From: Saccharomycopsis fibuligera x Saccharomycopsis cf. fibuligera
Taxonomy: Eukaryota > Ascomycota > Saccharomycetes > Ascoideales > Saccharomycopsidaceae
Reading direction: 5' to 3'
NCBI GenBank assembly: GCA_001936135.1
Contig: CP012810.1
Coordinates: 124,001 to 188,000, forward strand
Length of the DNA stretch: 64,000 bases
Shown: piece by piece, positions 19,831 through 29,739 of the stretch
Position numbering within the stretch: position 1 is the first letter of the stretch
Layout of the letters: each line of letters starts with the position of its first letter
Program-made: the position numbers and the translations under genes
The notes under the pieces: model-generated
What the model saw: the letters and a program-made list of their open reading frames with translations, nothing else
Told to the model about the DNA's origin: nothing
Database searches by the model: none

Positions 19831-20018
19831 CGAAGCCATAATTACAACTGGTCCTTGGATTTACAGTTGCATGTACAAAATGTCATGGCTGTCTCATCAC
19901 AATTCTAACTTTTATTACACGCCAAAATTATGCTATCCTATTTTTCTTATCATTTATGTTATCTATCCTTTCTATTGCTAATCTGCGTTTTTAGTGAGTA
20001 AAATATACACTGCGTCTC

Positions 20019-20425
20019 TTTTTTTTTTTTTTTCACATACAATATCGATTTATTATTTCTATGTAAACGGTAGAAAATATAATCTTACAAACTTATCTAT
20101 ATAGTATATACAGTATAGTTCGGTTGTTAGTATATAGGGGAAACTTATACAAGTGAAAACCCCGTTAGTATTAGTTAGACTTTAATGGATCAGTTGGATT
20201 TGAAATAGATATAGGAGAGATTTTAGTCTAGGATGAATGATATTTTATTTTTATTATTTTTTTTTTTTTAAGGGTCATTGCTTTGCTGTCGACAAAGTTT
20301 TTTTTTTTTTTTTTTTTCACACACAATATCGATTTATTATTTCTATATAAACGATAGAAAATAGAATCTTATAAACTTATCTATATAGTATATACAAAGT
20401 CCTTATTTTTCCGTAGGCGGGAATC
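20019..20425 (-). mobile_element. LINE fragment upstream of tRNA-Asp 3
   Basis: Minus-strand LINE that starts (5' side) about 63 bp upstream of tRNA-Asp 3 with the same CCTACGGAAAAATAAGGACT found at tRNA-Asp 2. It then jumps by an internal deletion to GTCGACAGCAAAGCAATGAC in the 3' UTR and runs to the poly-A end at about 20019. A separate LINE tail is nested at the deletion point. Confidence 0.85.
20299..20394 (-). mobile_element. Nested LINE 3'-end insertion
   Basis: About 75 bp of LINE 3' end with a poly-A tail of about 20, flanked by a 6-bp duplication CAAAGT (20293-20298 and 20395-20400). It sits in the same AAGGACTTTG target as the nested tail at 17721, in the mirrored locus. Confidence 0.88.
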
Positions 20426-20487
20426 CTGGTACCTTCTCACGTCTTAATTCAGATCCTACAACCCCATCTCTTACAAAAAACAAGACA

Positions 20488-20559
20488 TCCGTGATAGTTT
20501 AGTGGCTAGAATGTCCGCTTGTCGCGCGGACGACCGGGGTTCGATTCCCCGTCGCGGAG
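20488..20559 (+). tRNA. tRNA-Asp (GTC), copy 3
   Basis: 72-nt tRNA identical to copies 1 and 2. Its 5' flank matches copy 2, and its 3' flank (to about 20625) matches copy 1. Confidence 0.96.
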
Positions 20560-20698
20560 CTCTTCTTTTTTGTTTTTCTTTTTTGGGACATTTATAGATA
20601 TGTTTGTAGTCTTGTAGTTCAGCATGCCGGATACATGTTGTGCATTGAGCTGTGCCCTCGATGTTCGGCGATAATTTTTCTTCACTGGAATTTACCCG

Positions 20699-20710
20699 TT
20701 CACGTGATAC
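20699..20710 (+). promoter_or_regulatory. Cbf1-type site before GUK1
   Basis: TTCACGTGATAC contains the canonical CACGTG E-box in the Cbf1 context, about 165 bp before the GUK1 ATG. The same CACGTGATAC occurs at 31908-31917. Confidence 0.5.
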
Positions 20711-20874
20711 ATGGTACCGGAAAAAGAAAAGAGCAAAGAAAAAGCTCCAGGTAAGCAGAAAAGAAACGCAATGTCGAAAAACTCCTTCAACAGTATGTGA
20801 ATTTGTTTACCTGTCATTGATTTGATTTATCTTTGGGTATCCCATCCGTAACATATATTCCACCAACCACAAAA

Positions 20875-21565
20875 ATGGTCAGTCGTATGTGAAGTTTTCT
20901 GTTATCTGTGCTAAGCCTTAATCGTTGCATGCTTTTATATCTTTTGCGTAAGTTGAGGAAAAAACGTACCAGAGTTTCTCATTTACTAACCAATTATTTT
21001 AGTCCGTCCAATCGTTATCTCTGGTCCATCTGGTACTGGTAAATCCACTCTTTTGAAAAAACTCTTTGCCGAGTTCCCAAACCAGTTTGGGTTTTCTGTC
21101 TCTAACACCACTAGAAAGCCAAGAGCTGGTGAAGTTGATGGCAAAGACTACAACTTTAGTACTGTTGAAGAGTTTGAAGACTTGATCAAGAAGAATGCTT
21201 TTGTTGAGTGGGCTAAATTTTCCGGTAACTACTATGGTACCTCTATTGCTGCTGTCAAGAAATTGCAAGAAGATGGCAAGAAGATTCCTATTCTCGATAT
21301 TGATTTGCAAGGTGTTTTGTCCGTCAAGAAGACTGACTTGAACGCTAGATATATCTTCTTAGCCCCACCTTCCATTGAAGAGCTTAGAGAAAGATTGAGC
21401 AAGAGAGGTACTGAAACTCCAGAAAGTTTACAAAAGAGAATCGATACCGCTAGCAAAGAGCTTGAAGAATCCAAGAAAGGTATTCATGACATTGTTATTG
21501 TCAATGACGACTTGGAGAAAGCCTATAAGGAGTTGAGAGAGTACATTTTCAAGGAGGAAGCTTAA
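20875..21565 (+). CDS. GUK1: Guanylate kinase, spliced
   Basis: Phosphorylates GMP to GDP with ATP. Exon 1 (20875-20884) encodes MVS plus one base; the intron is 20885-21002 and exon 2 is 21003-21565, giving 190 residues, close to S. cerevisiae Guk1 (187). The spliced N-terminus is [19 protein letters not shown], with the P-loop GPSGTGKS at 11-18. GMP-binding and family blocks are [34 protein letters not shown] and [18 protein letters not shown]. The open frame extends upstream into the intron, so an unspliced reading lacks a conserved start. The codon split by the intron is C|TC. It is the first housekeeping gene to the right of the repeat-rich region. Confidence 0.95.
20885..21002 (+). other. 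GUK1 intron (118 nt)
   Basis: Donor GTATGT at 20885-20890, branch point TACTAAC at 20984-20990, acceptor TTTTAG ending at 21002. Confidence 0.92.
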
Positions 21566-22057
21566 GAGCGCATCTGTTCCCTTTGCTTTCTTCTTCCTCT
21601 TTTTTTTTTCTTTTTCATACCACGTACGGTTTTAGTTGATAGAATGATTTAATCTAGTAGTTACTTGTTTATGTGCTGTAGCGTTTTGTTGAAGGAGCGG
21701 AGACCCATAAGCGCGGAGAGCTGGAGAGCGGTAATAGAAGAGCGGACTAGCGAAGATACACGTTTGAATGACCCACATCAACGGTGTATGATTGATAAAT
21801 CACATGATAACCAAGCCATCGCTCTCAACCTAATGGGAATTCGCGAAAAATAAAAAATAAAAAAATAAAAAACAGAAAAACAGCAACAGGCGTTAATACA
21901 GTGGGCGTGCACTAGCGATTGATTGTATTTTTTTTTTCCTCTCATTCAAGCTCATTTTGCCGTCTGAAGCATTTTGAACCAAGGAAAGCGACTTGTACAT
22001 ACTACTGTCCCATCTTTTGCCCCTTCTCATTCATATCTAACCATACAGACATCCTCT
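21566..22057. other. Intergenic GUK1-SWR1
   Basis: GUK1 3' flank and SWR1 promoter. A Cbf1-like ATCACATGATA lies at 21799-21809. No gene is supported. Confidence 0.5.
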
Positions 22058-23534
22058 ATGAAAAGACACAGAACAAGAAGAGCTGTCCAGGAGAATGTCA
22101 CTACCAAAGTCAATGGGACTCCAGCCACTACCGATGGCAACGCGCATCCTGCAGCCGATCTGACCAATAATCACACTGAACAAAATTATAATGATCATAA
22201 TAATGGTAATCATAACACTGATGACACCAATACATCTCAGAAATCCCCTCATAGTATTAACAATATTGTTCAGCTGCAAAATGGCAAGAGTGCAAAATAT
22301 TTGCCGCTGGTTCCTCGTACATCAAGAAGACTAAGGTCGAGGGATTCTAGTTCCAAGCAGGTGGTCAGCGACCAGAAAAGAAATAGTACTGCTACGGGGG
22401 GTATCAATACCAATGGCATAGGCAGTGACATCAATGACGATATCAATAATAGTAGCAGACTAAAAAGAAGCAGGAGCGTCAATGCAAGCGAGGAAATTGA
22501 AAGCACATCCGATGCGCACACGAACAACCAACATCACAATTCAAAAAGCAAATCTCTCAAGAGAATAAAGTTAAAGATGAAACCACCACCAAAGACAATT
22601 ACCCATCCAGATCAAATTACACAGCCTACATTCCACAGTTTGCAAGGATTTTTAGATTCATATAAATGTTTCCAAGATGACGAATTATCAATTGAAGAAT
22701 ATGAGCAAAAAGTTAATGAAGAAGTTGAACTTGTACGGAAACTTCGAATTGCAATACACAATAAAGCTCTTCAAATTGATCCAGTATCCGGAAAAATGGT
22801 CAAACATCCTAAACAAAGGCCATATTATGATCCATTCGTAACGCTACCAACACATCAAGACCACTTGGTTGCTCAAGGAAGCAAATCCGCCAAGATTTTT
22901 CAGGATAACAGAAGAGCTAAAATTGCTAAATGTAGGAAGGTTGCCAATATGGTGGAAAATCATTTTAAGAGAATTGAAGGTGAAAAAGATCGAGCTATTA
23001 GAGAACATGAAAAAAATATGCGAAAACTTGCTCGTAATACGGCGCAAATGGTGAAGAAACGTTGGAGAGAAGTGGAAAAAGCATACAAGATTATTGTTGA
23101 CAAACGAAAAGAATTGGAAAAAATTGAAGAAAGTAAAAAGACAATGAATCGAATGGTTATGGATAGTAGTTTAAGAGCAGTGGGACATGCTATTGCTGGA
23201 GCTAAACCAAAAACTGAAAATGAGGAAAATGATATTGATAATAGTGATGATAGTGATGTTGATGAATCTGAAAAAGAACGCAGTAATGACAATGACAATG
23301 ATTATGACAATGATGATGACAATGATGATAATAATAATGATGATGAACGTGATGATGATAATGAAGACGACAACATTTACAAAAATGATGATAATGTAGA
23401 GTTAAAACTCGATGAGGACGATTCTAAACTAACTCAAGAAGAATTACGAAAAAAGTATGCGTTTTTGGAAAGTTACCAGCTAGAGAAGCTGTATAATGAA
23501 AGTGATAATGAGAGCGAGCAAGAAGATAATGAAG

Positions 23535-23565
<31 letters not shown>

Positions 23566-26500
23566 GGATAGTGATGATGAATTTGAAAATGCGGATTCAG
23601 AAAAACATGCGCTTAATGGAGATGATAATGAAAGTATAGCGGATAAACATCAAGACAGTAGTGAGGAACAGCCTCAGTACGAAGAAACGCTTACCAACGA
23701 AGATATAGAGAGATTTGGAAAACTCAAAAAGGAAGAGCACAATTCTGTGCTCGATAGTGATGAGGAAAGTTCATTTCTCGAATCAGATGAAGAAAGCGAA
23801 TATGAAAGCGATTCTGATGATGATGAAGTAAGTGGAAATGAAGCGGGTGGCGGGCTTGCTGCATTATTTTCCCAACCAATAATACAAGACGATAGCGATG
23901 ACGAAGATGTGGAGCTAAAAGATATTGAGAAAGATAGTACAGATGCTGAAAAAGATAATAAAGAAGAAAATAAAGAAACATTTTTGGATGGCGAAGCGGA
24001 AAAGACAACAGAGATTAAACAGGAGGTTAAACAGCAGCCGCAACCAAAAGAAGAAGAAAAAGATGCAGAAGTTGAAGACATTAAACAAGAAAAAGAGTTA
24101 GAGGATCTTAGTAAAGACGGGAGAGTGGACCAGGTTAAGTCTGAATCACCAAAATCTTTTGACCAAATCAGCGGCACGCCACCCAAAGATTTTCTTAGCT
24201 CCAATACTGAGGAAGACAGTTTTGCCTCGATTCCTGATGTGCCAGTACCGTCACTTTTGCGCGGTACTTTACGTGCTTATCAAAAGCAAGGTCTTAACTG
24301 GTTGGCCAACTTGTACAATAATGATACTAATGGTATTTTAGCTGATGAAATGGGTCTTGGCAAAACCATTCAAACAATCTCTCTTATATCATACTTGGCC
24401 TGTGAAAAACATATTTGGGGGCCTCATTTGATTGTGGTTCCTACTTCAGTGATGCTTAATTGGGAAATGGAATTTAAAAGATTTGCTCCTGGGTTTAAGA
24501 TCTTGACATATTATGGTAACCCACAGCAACGTAAAGAGAAAAGAAAAGGCTGGAATAAACCAAATGCATTCCACGTTTGCATCACTTCTTATCAATTAGT
24601 TTGTCATGACCACCAGTCTTTCAGAAGAAGAAAATGGGAATACATGATTCTTGATGAAGCTCATAATATCAAAAATTTCAGAACTACAAGATGGCAATCA
24701 TTGCTTAATTTCAATACCAATAGAAGATTACTTTTGACCGGCACCCCGTTGCAAAATAATTTGGCAGAATTATGGTCATTGTTATATTTTTTGATGCCTT
24801 CTGCCAAAAATGTTAGCAATATGCCTGAAGGATTTGCGTCATTGGATGATTTTCAACAATGGTTTGGTAGACCAGTGGATAAGATTATCGAGGGAGGACA
24901 TTTCGAAAATGATAAAGAAACCAAGGAGACCATTGCTAAATTGCATAAAGTTTTGCGCCCATATTTGCTCAGAAGATTGAAAGCTGATGTTGAGACTCAA
25001 ATGCCGGGAAAATATGAACATATTGTTTATTGTCGACTATCTAAAAGACAACGGTTTTTGTATGATGATTTCATGTCTAGAGCGCAAACTAAGGAAACTT
25101 TGGCCAGTGGTAATTTCTTATCGATTATAAATTGTTTAATGCAATTAAGAAAAGTTTGCAATCATCCTGATTTATTTGAAGTTCGGCCTATTTTGACCTC
25201 TTTTGCGGTGAATAATTCGATTCCTGCCAAGTATGTTAAGCATACACCGAGTTATTTGAGTAAACTTTTAGAGAAAGAAGTTGATTTGAATACTCTTAAT
25301 TTCATCTTCACTAACCATGAAACTGAACTCACCATGCAAAATGCTTCTTCCATCAGCAAGTATAACGCAAAAAATAAATTGATTTTGGAGTGCAATAAAC
25401 TTGAAGAATTGCTTAAAAATCCAGTGGAGCCAAATTATGATGATATTCAGCAATTTTACCAGTATTTCAAATATGTTGAGCAAAAAGATGCTCTTGATCA
25501 CTCACGGCACGCTGTTTATATAAATGATTTAAGGTGCTCTAAAAAGCCAGTGTTTGGAAAAAATTTGCTCGATTTGTTACATGTTGATACATATTTCAAT
25601 GATGTGGATTTTTACACCAAAAGAGACCTTCACAGTTTGGATGATATGATCAAGCCATTAAGTACAAGAATCTTGTCAATGAAAGACGTAGTGGACACAT
25701 ACGCATTTGTGACGCCACTGGTGGTTACTTTGGACATGAAGAACCAAGTGGTTAGCGAGTCTGTGGAACAACAACTCTTAGAGACTAATCCAAAATTTTT
25801 TGCTAACAATTCGGTGCATGAAGCACAAATGAAATTATCAATTCAATTTCCTGATAAATCTTTACTTTTGTATGACTCTGGAAAATTGCAAAAATTAGCC
25901 AAATTGCTCTATGATTTGAAAAATAATGGTCACCGAGCATTAATTTTTACCCAAATGACTAAAGTTTTGGACATTTTGGAGAAATTTTTGAACAGTTTGG
26001 GATACTTGTATGCCAGGTTAGATGGGGCCACCAAAATTGAAGATCGTCAATTATTAACCGAAAAGTTCAATCGTGACCCAAGAATTACTTGTTTTATCTT
26101 ATCTACTAGATCCGGTGGATTAGGTATCAATTTGACTGGAGCAGATACGGTGATTTTTTACGATAATGATTGGAATCCAGCAATGGATAAACAGTGCCAG
26201 GATAGATGTCACAGAATTGGGCAAACTCGTGATGTGCACATTTACCGGTTTGTCAGTGAGTATACTATAGAAGAAAATATCATGAAGAAATCCAATTATA
26301 AGAGACAACTTGATAATGTGGTTATTCAAGAAGGTGATTTTACCACTGATTATTTCGGCAAGTTGACACTTTCTGATTTATTGGGTGAAGAAAGTGGTAA
26401 AGACGGTGATAAAAGACTTTTAATGGCTAATGGTACCATCGACAATTTAGCTCAAGCTGAAGACGCTGAAGACGCAATGGCAGCTAAAGAGGCTATCAAG

Positions 26501-26806
26501 GAAAGTCAATTGGATGTTGAAGATTTTGACGAGTCAGGAGCTCCAAGCAAATCTATTTCTAATAGCCCGGCACCAGCACCAGGAAGCAGTGGCGGTAGTG
26601 GTAATGCTGGTGATGGATCAAGATCAAGAACTAGAACTCCAGTGAATGCTGTTGTTGGAAATGCTAGCGTTTCCCAAGAGCAACAAGAACCAGAAGCTCA
26701 TAATGAGGAGGAAGGAGAAGAAGACGAGGACGATGAAGAAGATGACGATATTGGACATATTGACGAGTACATGTTACGGTTTATTGAAAATGGATACTAT
26801 TTTTGA
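22058..26806 (+). CDS. SWR1: SWR1 chromatin-remodelling ATPase
   Basis: Catalytic Swi2/Snf2-type subunit of the SWR1 complex, which exchanges H2A for H2A.Z in nucleosomes. The frame is open from a TTG at 21974; the first ATG (22058) gives 1582 residues starting MKRHRTRRA, with a basic N-terminus. An HSA-type helical region lies at about 255-345 (RRAKIAKCRKVANMVENHF, MVKKRWREVEKAYK). A long acidic region at about 400-700 is built of GAT/GAA codons. The first ATPase lobe begins near 732 (LRAYQKQGLNWLANLY), with Walker A DEMGLGKT near 763, DEAHN at 866-870 and LTGTPLQNNLAELWSLLYF. A long insertion separates the lobes, typical of Swr1/Ino80 enzymes. The second lobe has ARLDGATKIEDRQ, LSTRSGGLGINLTGADTVI and CHRIGQTRDVHIYR near 1382. 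The tail is acidic. Confidence 0.95.
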
Positions 26807-27088
26807 GTTGTTCTTTTATTTTCACATTTGTTTTTAACAAAATTATTCACTTCTTATATTGTATCATAATAGTTTGTACATCTTTATTTTACAAAAAATT
26901 TAAGCTTTTTTTTTTTTTTTTTTCATAATGTATATTTACAAGTACTTAAAAGGTTATCTAATAGCAAATTAGTAAGCGAATAGAATTAGAAAAAACACCG
27001 AATCATACAATGACCAAACGAAACAAACAAACAAGAAGCAGCAGCGACAACAGTAGCCACATTAGCACATAAAAAGAAGAAAAACCCA
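26807..27088. other. Convergent 3' spacer
   Basis: Short spacer between the SWR1 and MRPL10 ends, with a T17 tract near 26908. Nothing else is seen. Confidence 0.5.
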
Positions 27089-27946
27089 TCACAAGTCTTT
27101 AATGCTGATCACCCCACTGTCGTTCAAAGCAGAAGAATTGGTAACTTTGTCATTAGCCAAAGCTAACTGTTCTTCCAAAACAGAAGATTTAGCCTTGGAA
27201 GAAGTAGTGTAAGACAAACCATTTTGCTTCAATTGGAGTAATGGATGATTAGTTTTTGTCAAGTATCCGTTTTCCCTACTGTAGTACTCAATATCCTTAC
27301 GACGCGTTGGTCTAGCAGGTAGAGGGATTCTACCGTACTTTTTCAAGAACCAATTTGGAGCCAAATGCGCTCTAAGACCGAGCTTGTTGAAATAAGCAGC
27401 GGTGAAATCACCACCTGCGGTTTTGATGGCATCAATAGCTTCATTGGTAGCTTTAGTGGCTTCAATCTTGATTGGAATGTTGTAGAAATCTTTACCATCA
27501 CCAAGAATTTTCACGCCATCGCCGATGTTACCGGTAATCAAACCTACTTCTTTCATTTTCTTCATGGTTAATACTTCATTTGGTTTGAGAACAATCTTCT
27601 TTTCATTGTAAAATCTCTGAATTTTTCTCAAGTTTAATTCAGTCAAGTCAAGCGACGTCACTGGAGTGAAACCAACTTTCGGGAAAAGCTTGAAAATTGG
27701 AGTTTGACCACCTTCAAACCATGATTTGACAGAGCCTCTGGCCTTTTGACCCTTTTGACCTCTACCGGAAGTTTTACCGTGACCACTAGATGGACCTCTT
27801 CCGAGTCTTTTTATCTTGTGGGTCGATTTATATGATGGTTTCAAGTTAGCCAACAAAGAGAGCTGTCTTGCCGACTGGGGCTGGCTGACGCTAAAGCCAA
27901 CCGCCCTTTGCAACCCTAAAACGCTGCTTTTGAGCTGGGCGAACAT
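27089..27946 (-). CDS. MRPL10: Mitochondrial ribosomal protein uL15m
   Basis: Large-subunit mitochondrial ribosomal protein, homologue of bacterial L15 and S. cerevisiae Mrpl10. 285 residues. The N-terminus (about 1-35) is basic, Ser-rich and acid-free, as for a mitochondrial presequence. The L15 signature follows: [39 protein letters not shown] and FKLFPKVGF. The later part has the L15 fold block [19 protein letters not shown] fungal C-terminal extension includes [19 protein letters not shown]. The start is the first ATG, and the gene is divergent from the SurE-type gene across a 347-bp promoter region. Confidence 0.93.
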   Translation of the reverse strand: MFAQLKSSVLGLQRAVGFSVSQPQSARQLSLLANLKPSYKSTHKIKRLGRGPSSGHGKTSGRGQKGQKARGSVKSWFEGGQTPIFKLFPKVGFTPVTSLDLTELNLRKIQRFYNEKKIVLKPNEVLTMKKMKEVGLITGNIGDGVKILGDGKDFYNIPIKIEATKATNEAIDAIKTAGGDFTAAYFNKLGLRAHLAPNWFLKKYGRIPLPARPTRRKDIEYYSRENGYLTKTNHPLLQLKQNGLSYTTSSKAKSSVLEEQLALANDKVTNSSALNDSGVISIKDL

Positions 27947-28096
27947 TGTGATGATGCTTGTGTTTATCTGTGGTACTTAGCTTTGCTTAATCAATCCATC
28001 CGTATTCTATATATCAATACTGATCAATTTTGGACTGAAAAAAACAAGAAAAAAAAATTGGAAATTTCTAAATTTCGAGCACTGGTTGCAAGATAC

Positions 28097-28119
28097 ATCA
28101 CATGACAAATCACATGATA
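28097..28119. promoter_or_regulatory. Tandem Cbf1-like sites in divergent promoter
   Basis: ATCACATGAC (28097-28106) and ATCACATGATA (28109-28119) are adjacent RTCACRTGA sites between MRPL10 and the SurE gene, matching sites found before RPL13, GUK1 and SWR1. Confidence 0.5.
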
Positions 28120-28293
28120 ATAGCCAGAACTGTAGATTTCGTGATTTCCCAAGTTTTTGCGGAGTTCGCAAAAAACGGATTTTTGAATATCTAAGCGAAG
28201 ATCTAGATGGCGGAGGAGATATAAATGGATTAGCACCCAGAAGAGAAGAGAATATAGAACCCATTGCTATTTTTAAACAGAAAAACATACACA

Positions 28294-29241
28294 ATGCACG
28301 TTCTTTTGACCAACGACGATGGCCCACCAAATGATATTGCCTCTGGTTACGTCCGCTACCTTGTGGATGCCATTGCCGCCAACACTGACTGGGACCTCAG
28401 CATCGTAGTGCCAGATGTTCAGAGATCATGGATTGGTAAAGCTCATTTCGCAGGAAAACCGCTTACCGCATCATTCATATATCCAAACAAGGACTCAAAC
28501 TCATACCATGGTCCATTCCCATTGCCAAACCAGCAAAAATACCTTGACTTGGGCTTGAAAGAGTGGGCGCTTCTTGATGGCACCCCGGCTTCATGCGCCG
28601 ACATTGGGATTCATCATTTGTATCAAGAGAAAGGTCCAGTAGATTTGGTAATCTCTGGCCCAAACGTTGGTAAGAATACTACTGCTACTTACATTTTGTC
28701 CTCTGGGACCATTGGCGCTGCTTTGGAAGGGGCAATCCATGGTAAGAGAGCCATTGGTGTTTCTTATGGATATGTGACTAAGGATACCGACCCAAAGATA
28801 TTGCAAAAGGCAGCAGAAACCTCTGTCAAATTGATCCAGCATTTGTATAATAACTGGGAATCTATTGCCAAAAAAAGCGATAGCAGAATTGATTTATACT
28901 CTATAAACATCCCATTGGTGGAATCACTTTTAGAACCAAACCGGACAAAAATATTTTATACCCCAATATTGCAAAATCGCTGGATCTCCATATTCAAAGG
29001 TGATAATAAAGAAACGAATAGTAGCAAAAATGCCTCAGACACAGATATTGTTGATGTTGCTACTAGTAATAAGCTACAGTACCAATGGAGCCCTGATTTT
29101 GATTACGTGCACAAGGCTATAAGAGATTCTGACGGTCTTAGCGACGGTAAAGCGCTCGATGATGGAAACATCAGCGTAACTCCATTGCAGGCCAGTTTTG
29201 CAGTTACTGGGCCAACAGGGGAAATTGATCTTGACGTTTAA
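28294..29241 (+). CDS. SurE-type phosphatase, stand-alone
   Basis: 315 residues from the ATG at 28294; the upstream in-frame TTG at 28264 is not used. The N-terminus MHVLLTNDDGPPN carries the SurE metal-binding Asp-Asp pair (residues 8-9). Further SurE blocks are LLDGTPASC, VISGPNVGKNTT and LSSGTIGAALEG. SurE proteins hydrolyse phosphate monoesters, typically nucleotides. The nearest S. cerevisiae relative, PBY1, fuses a SurE domain to a tubulin-tyrosine-ligase-like domain; here the frame ends after the SurE part and no such domain follows. It may therefore be a separate acid-phosphatase-like gene. No signal peptide is seen, so a cytosolic location is likely. The substrate cannot be told from sequence. 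Confidence 0.88.
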   Translation: MHVLLTNDDGPPNDIASGYVRYLVDAIAANTDWDLSIVVPDVQRSWIGKAHFAGKPLTASFIYPNKDSNSYHGPFPLPNQQKYLDLGLKEWALLDGTPASCADIGIHHLYQEKGPVDLVISGPNVGKNTTATYILSSGTIGAALEGAIHGKRAIGVSYGYVTKDTDPKILQKAAETSVKLIQHLYNNWESIAKKSDSRIDLYSINIPLVESLLEPNRTKIFYTPILQNRWISIFKGDNKETNSSKNASDTDIVDVATSNKLQYQWSPDFDYVHKAIRDSDGLSDGKALDDGNISVTPLQASFAVTGPTGEIDLDV

Positions 29242-29739
29242 AAAAGTTGGCTATTTTTGTTTTGATTTTTCTCTAAATCCATATCCAAAGTTTATCATTG
29301 TTTTTTTTTTATCTTAATGTTTGTTGATATTTCCTATTACCAGTTGTTATTAATATATATCTATAGTTTATCATATTACCACTTCTTTTTCTTTGCTCTA
29401 ATTTTACAAAAGTAATTTTGCTTATAACTATCGCTATATACGACCAACGGCAGCAAAACCATTCATACATAGCACGCATAATACACAGCTTGAATGAGTA
29501 ACATTAAAAGAAAAAAACTAACAATTGTTATCAATGGGTGAGCCAATTTTTTAAAGATAGCAATTAAGTGATTAGATGGTAAGCAACTGATCAAATTCAA
29601 ATAAAAACCAAATTTTTATAAAAGGTACAGTCATAGAATGACTCTTGTCGACTGCAAAATACTGGAAAATGCAACCTCATGCAAGACCCCAACATGCAAC
29701 GGACACCATTTCGTATATACATATAAGCACAAGGGCAAT
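29242..29739. other. Convergent 3' spacer
   Basis: 498 bp between the convergent SurE and CobW genes, AT-rich, holding only terminator and 3' UTR sequence as far as I can see. Confidence 0.5.

Noticed and set aside
23674-24204. 176-residue frame antisense to the SWR1 acidic region
   Set aside because: Ser-rich mirror image of GAA/GAT codons.
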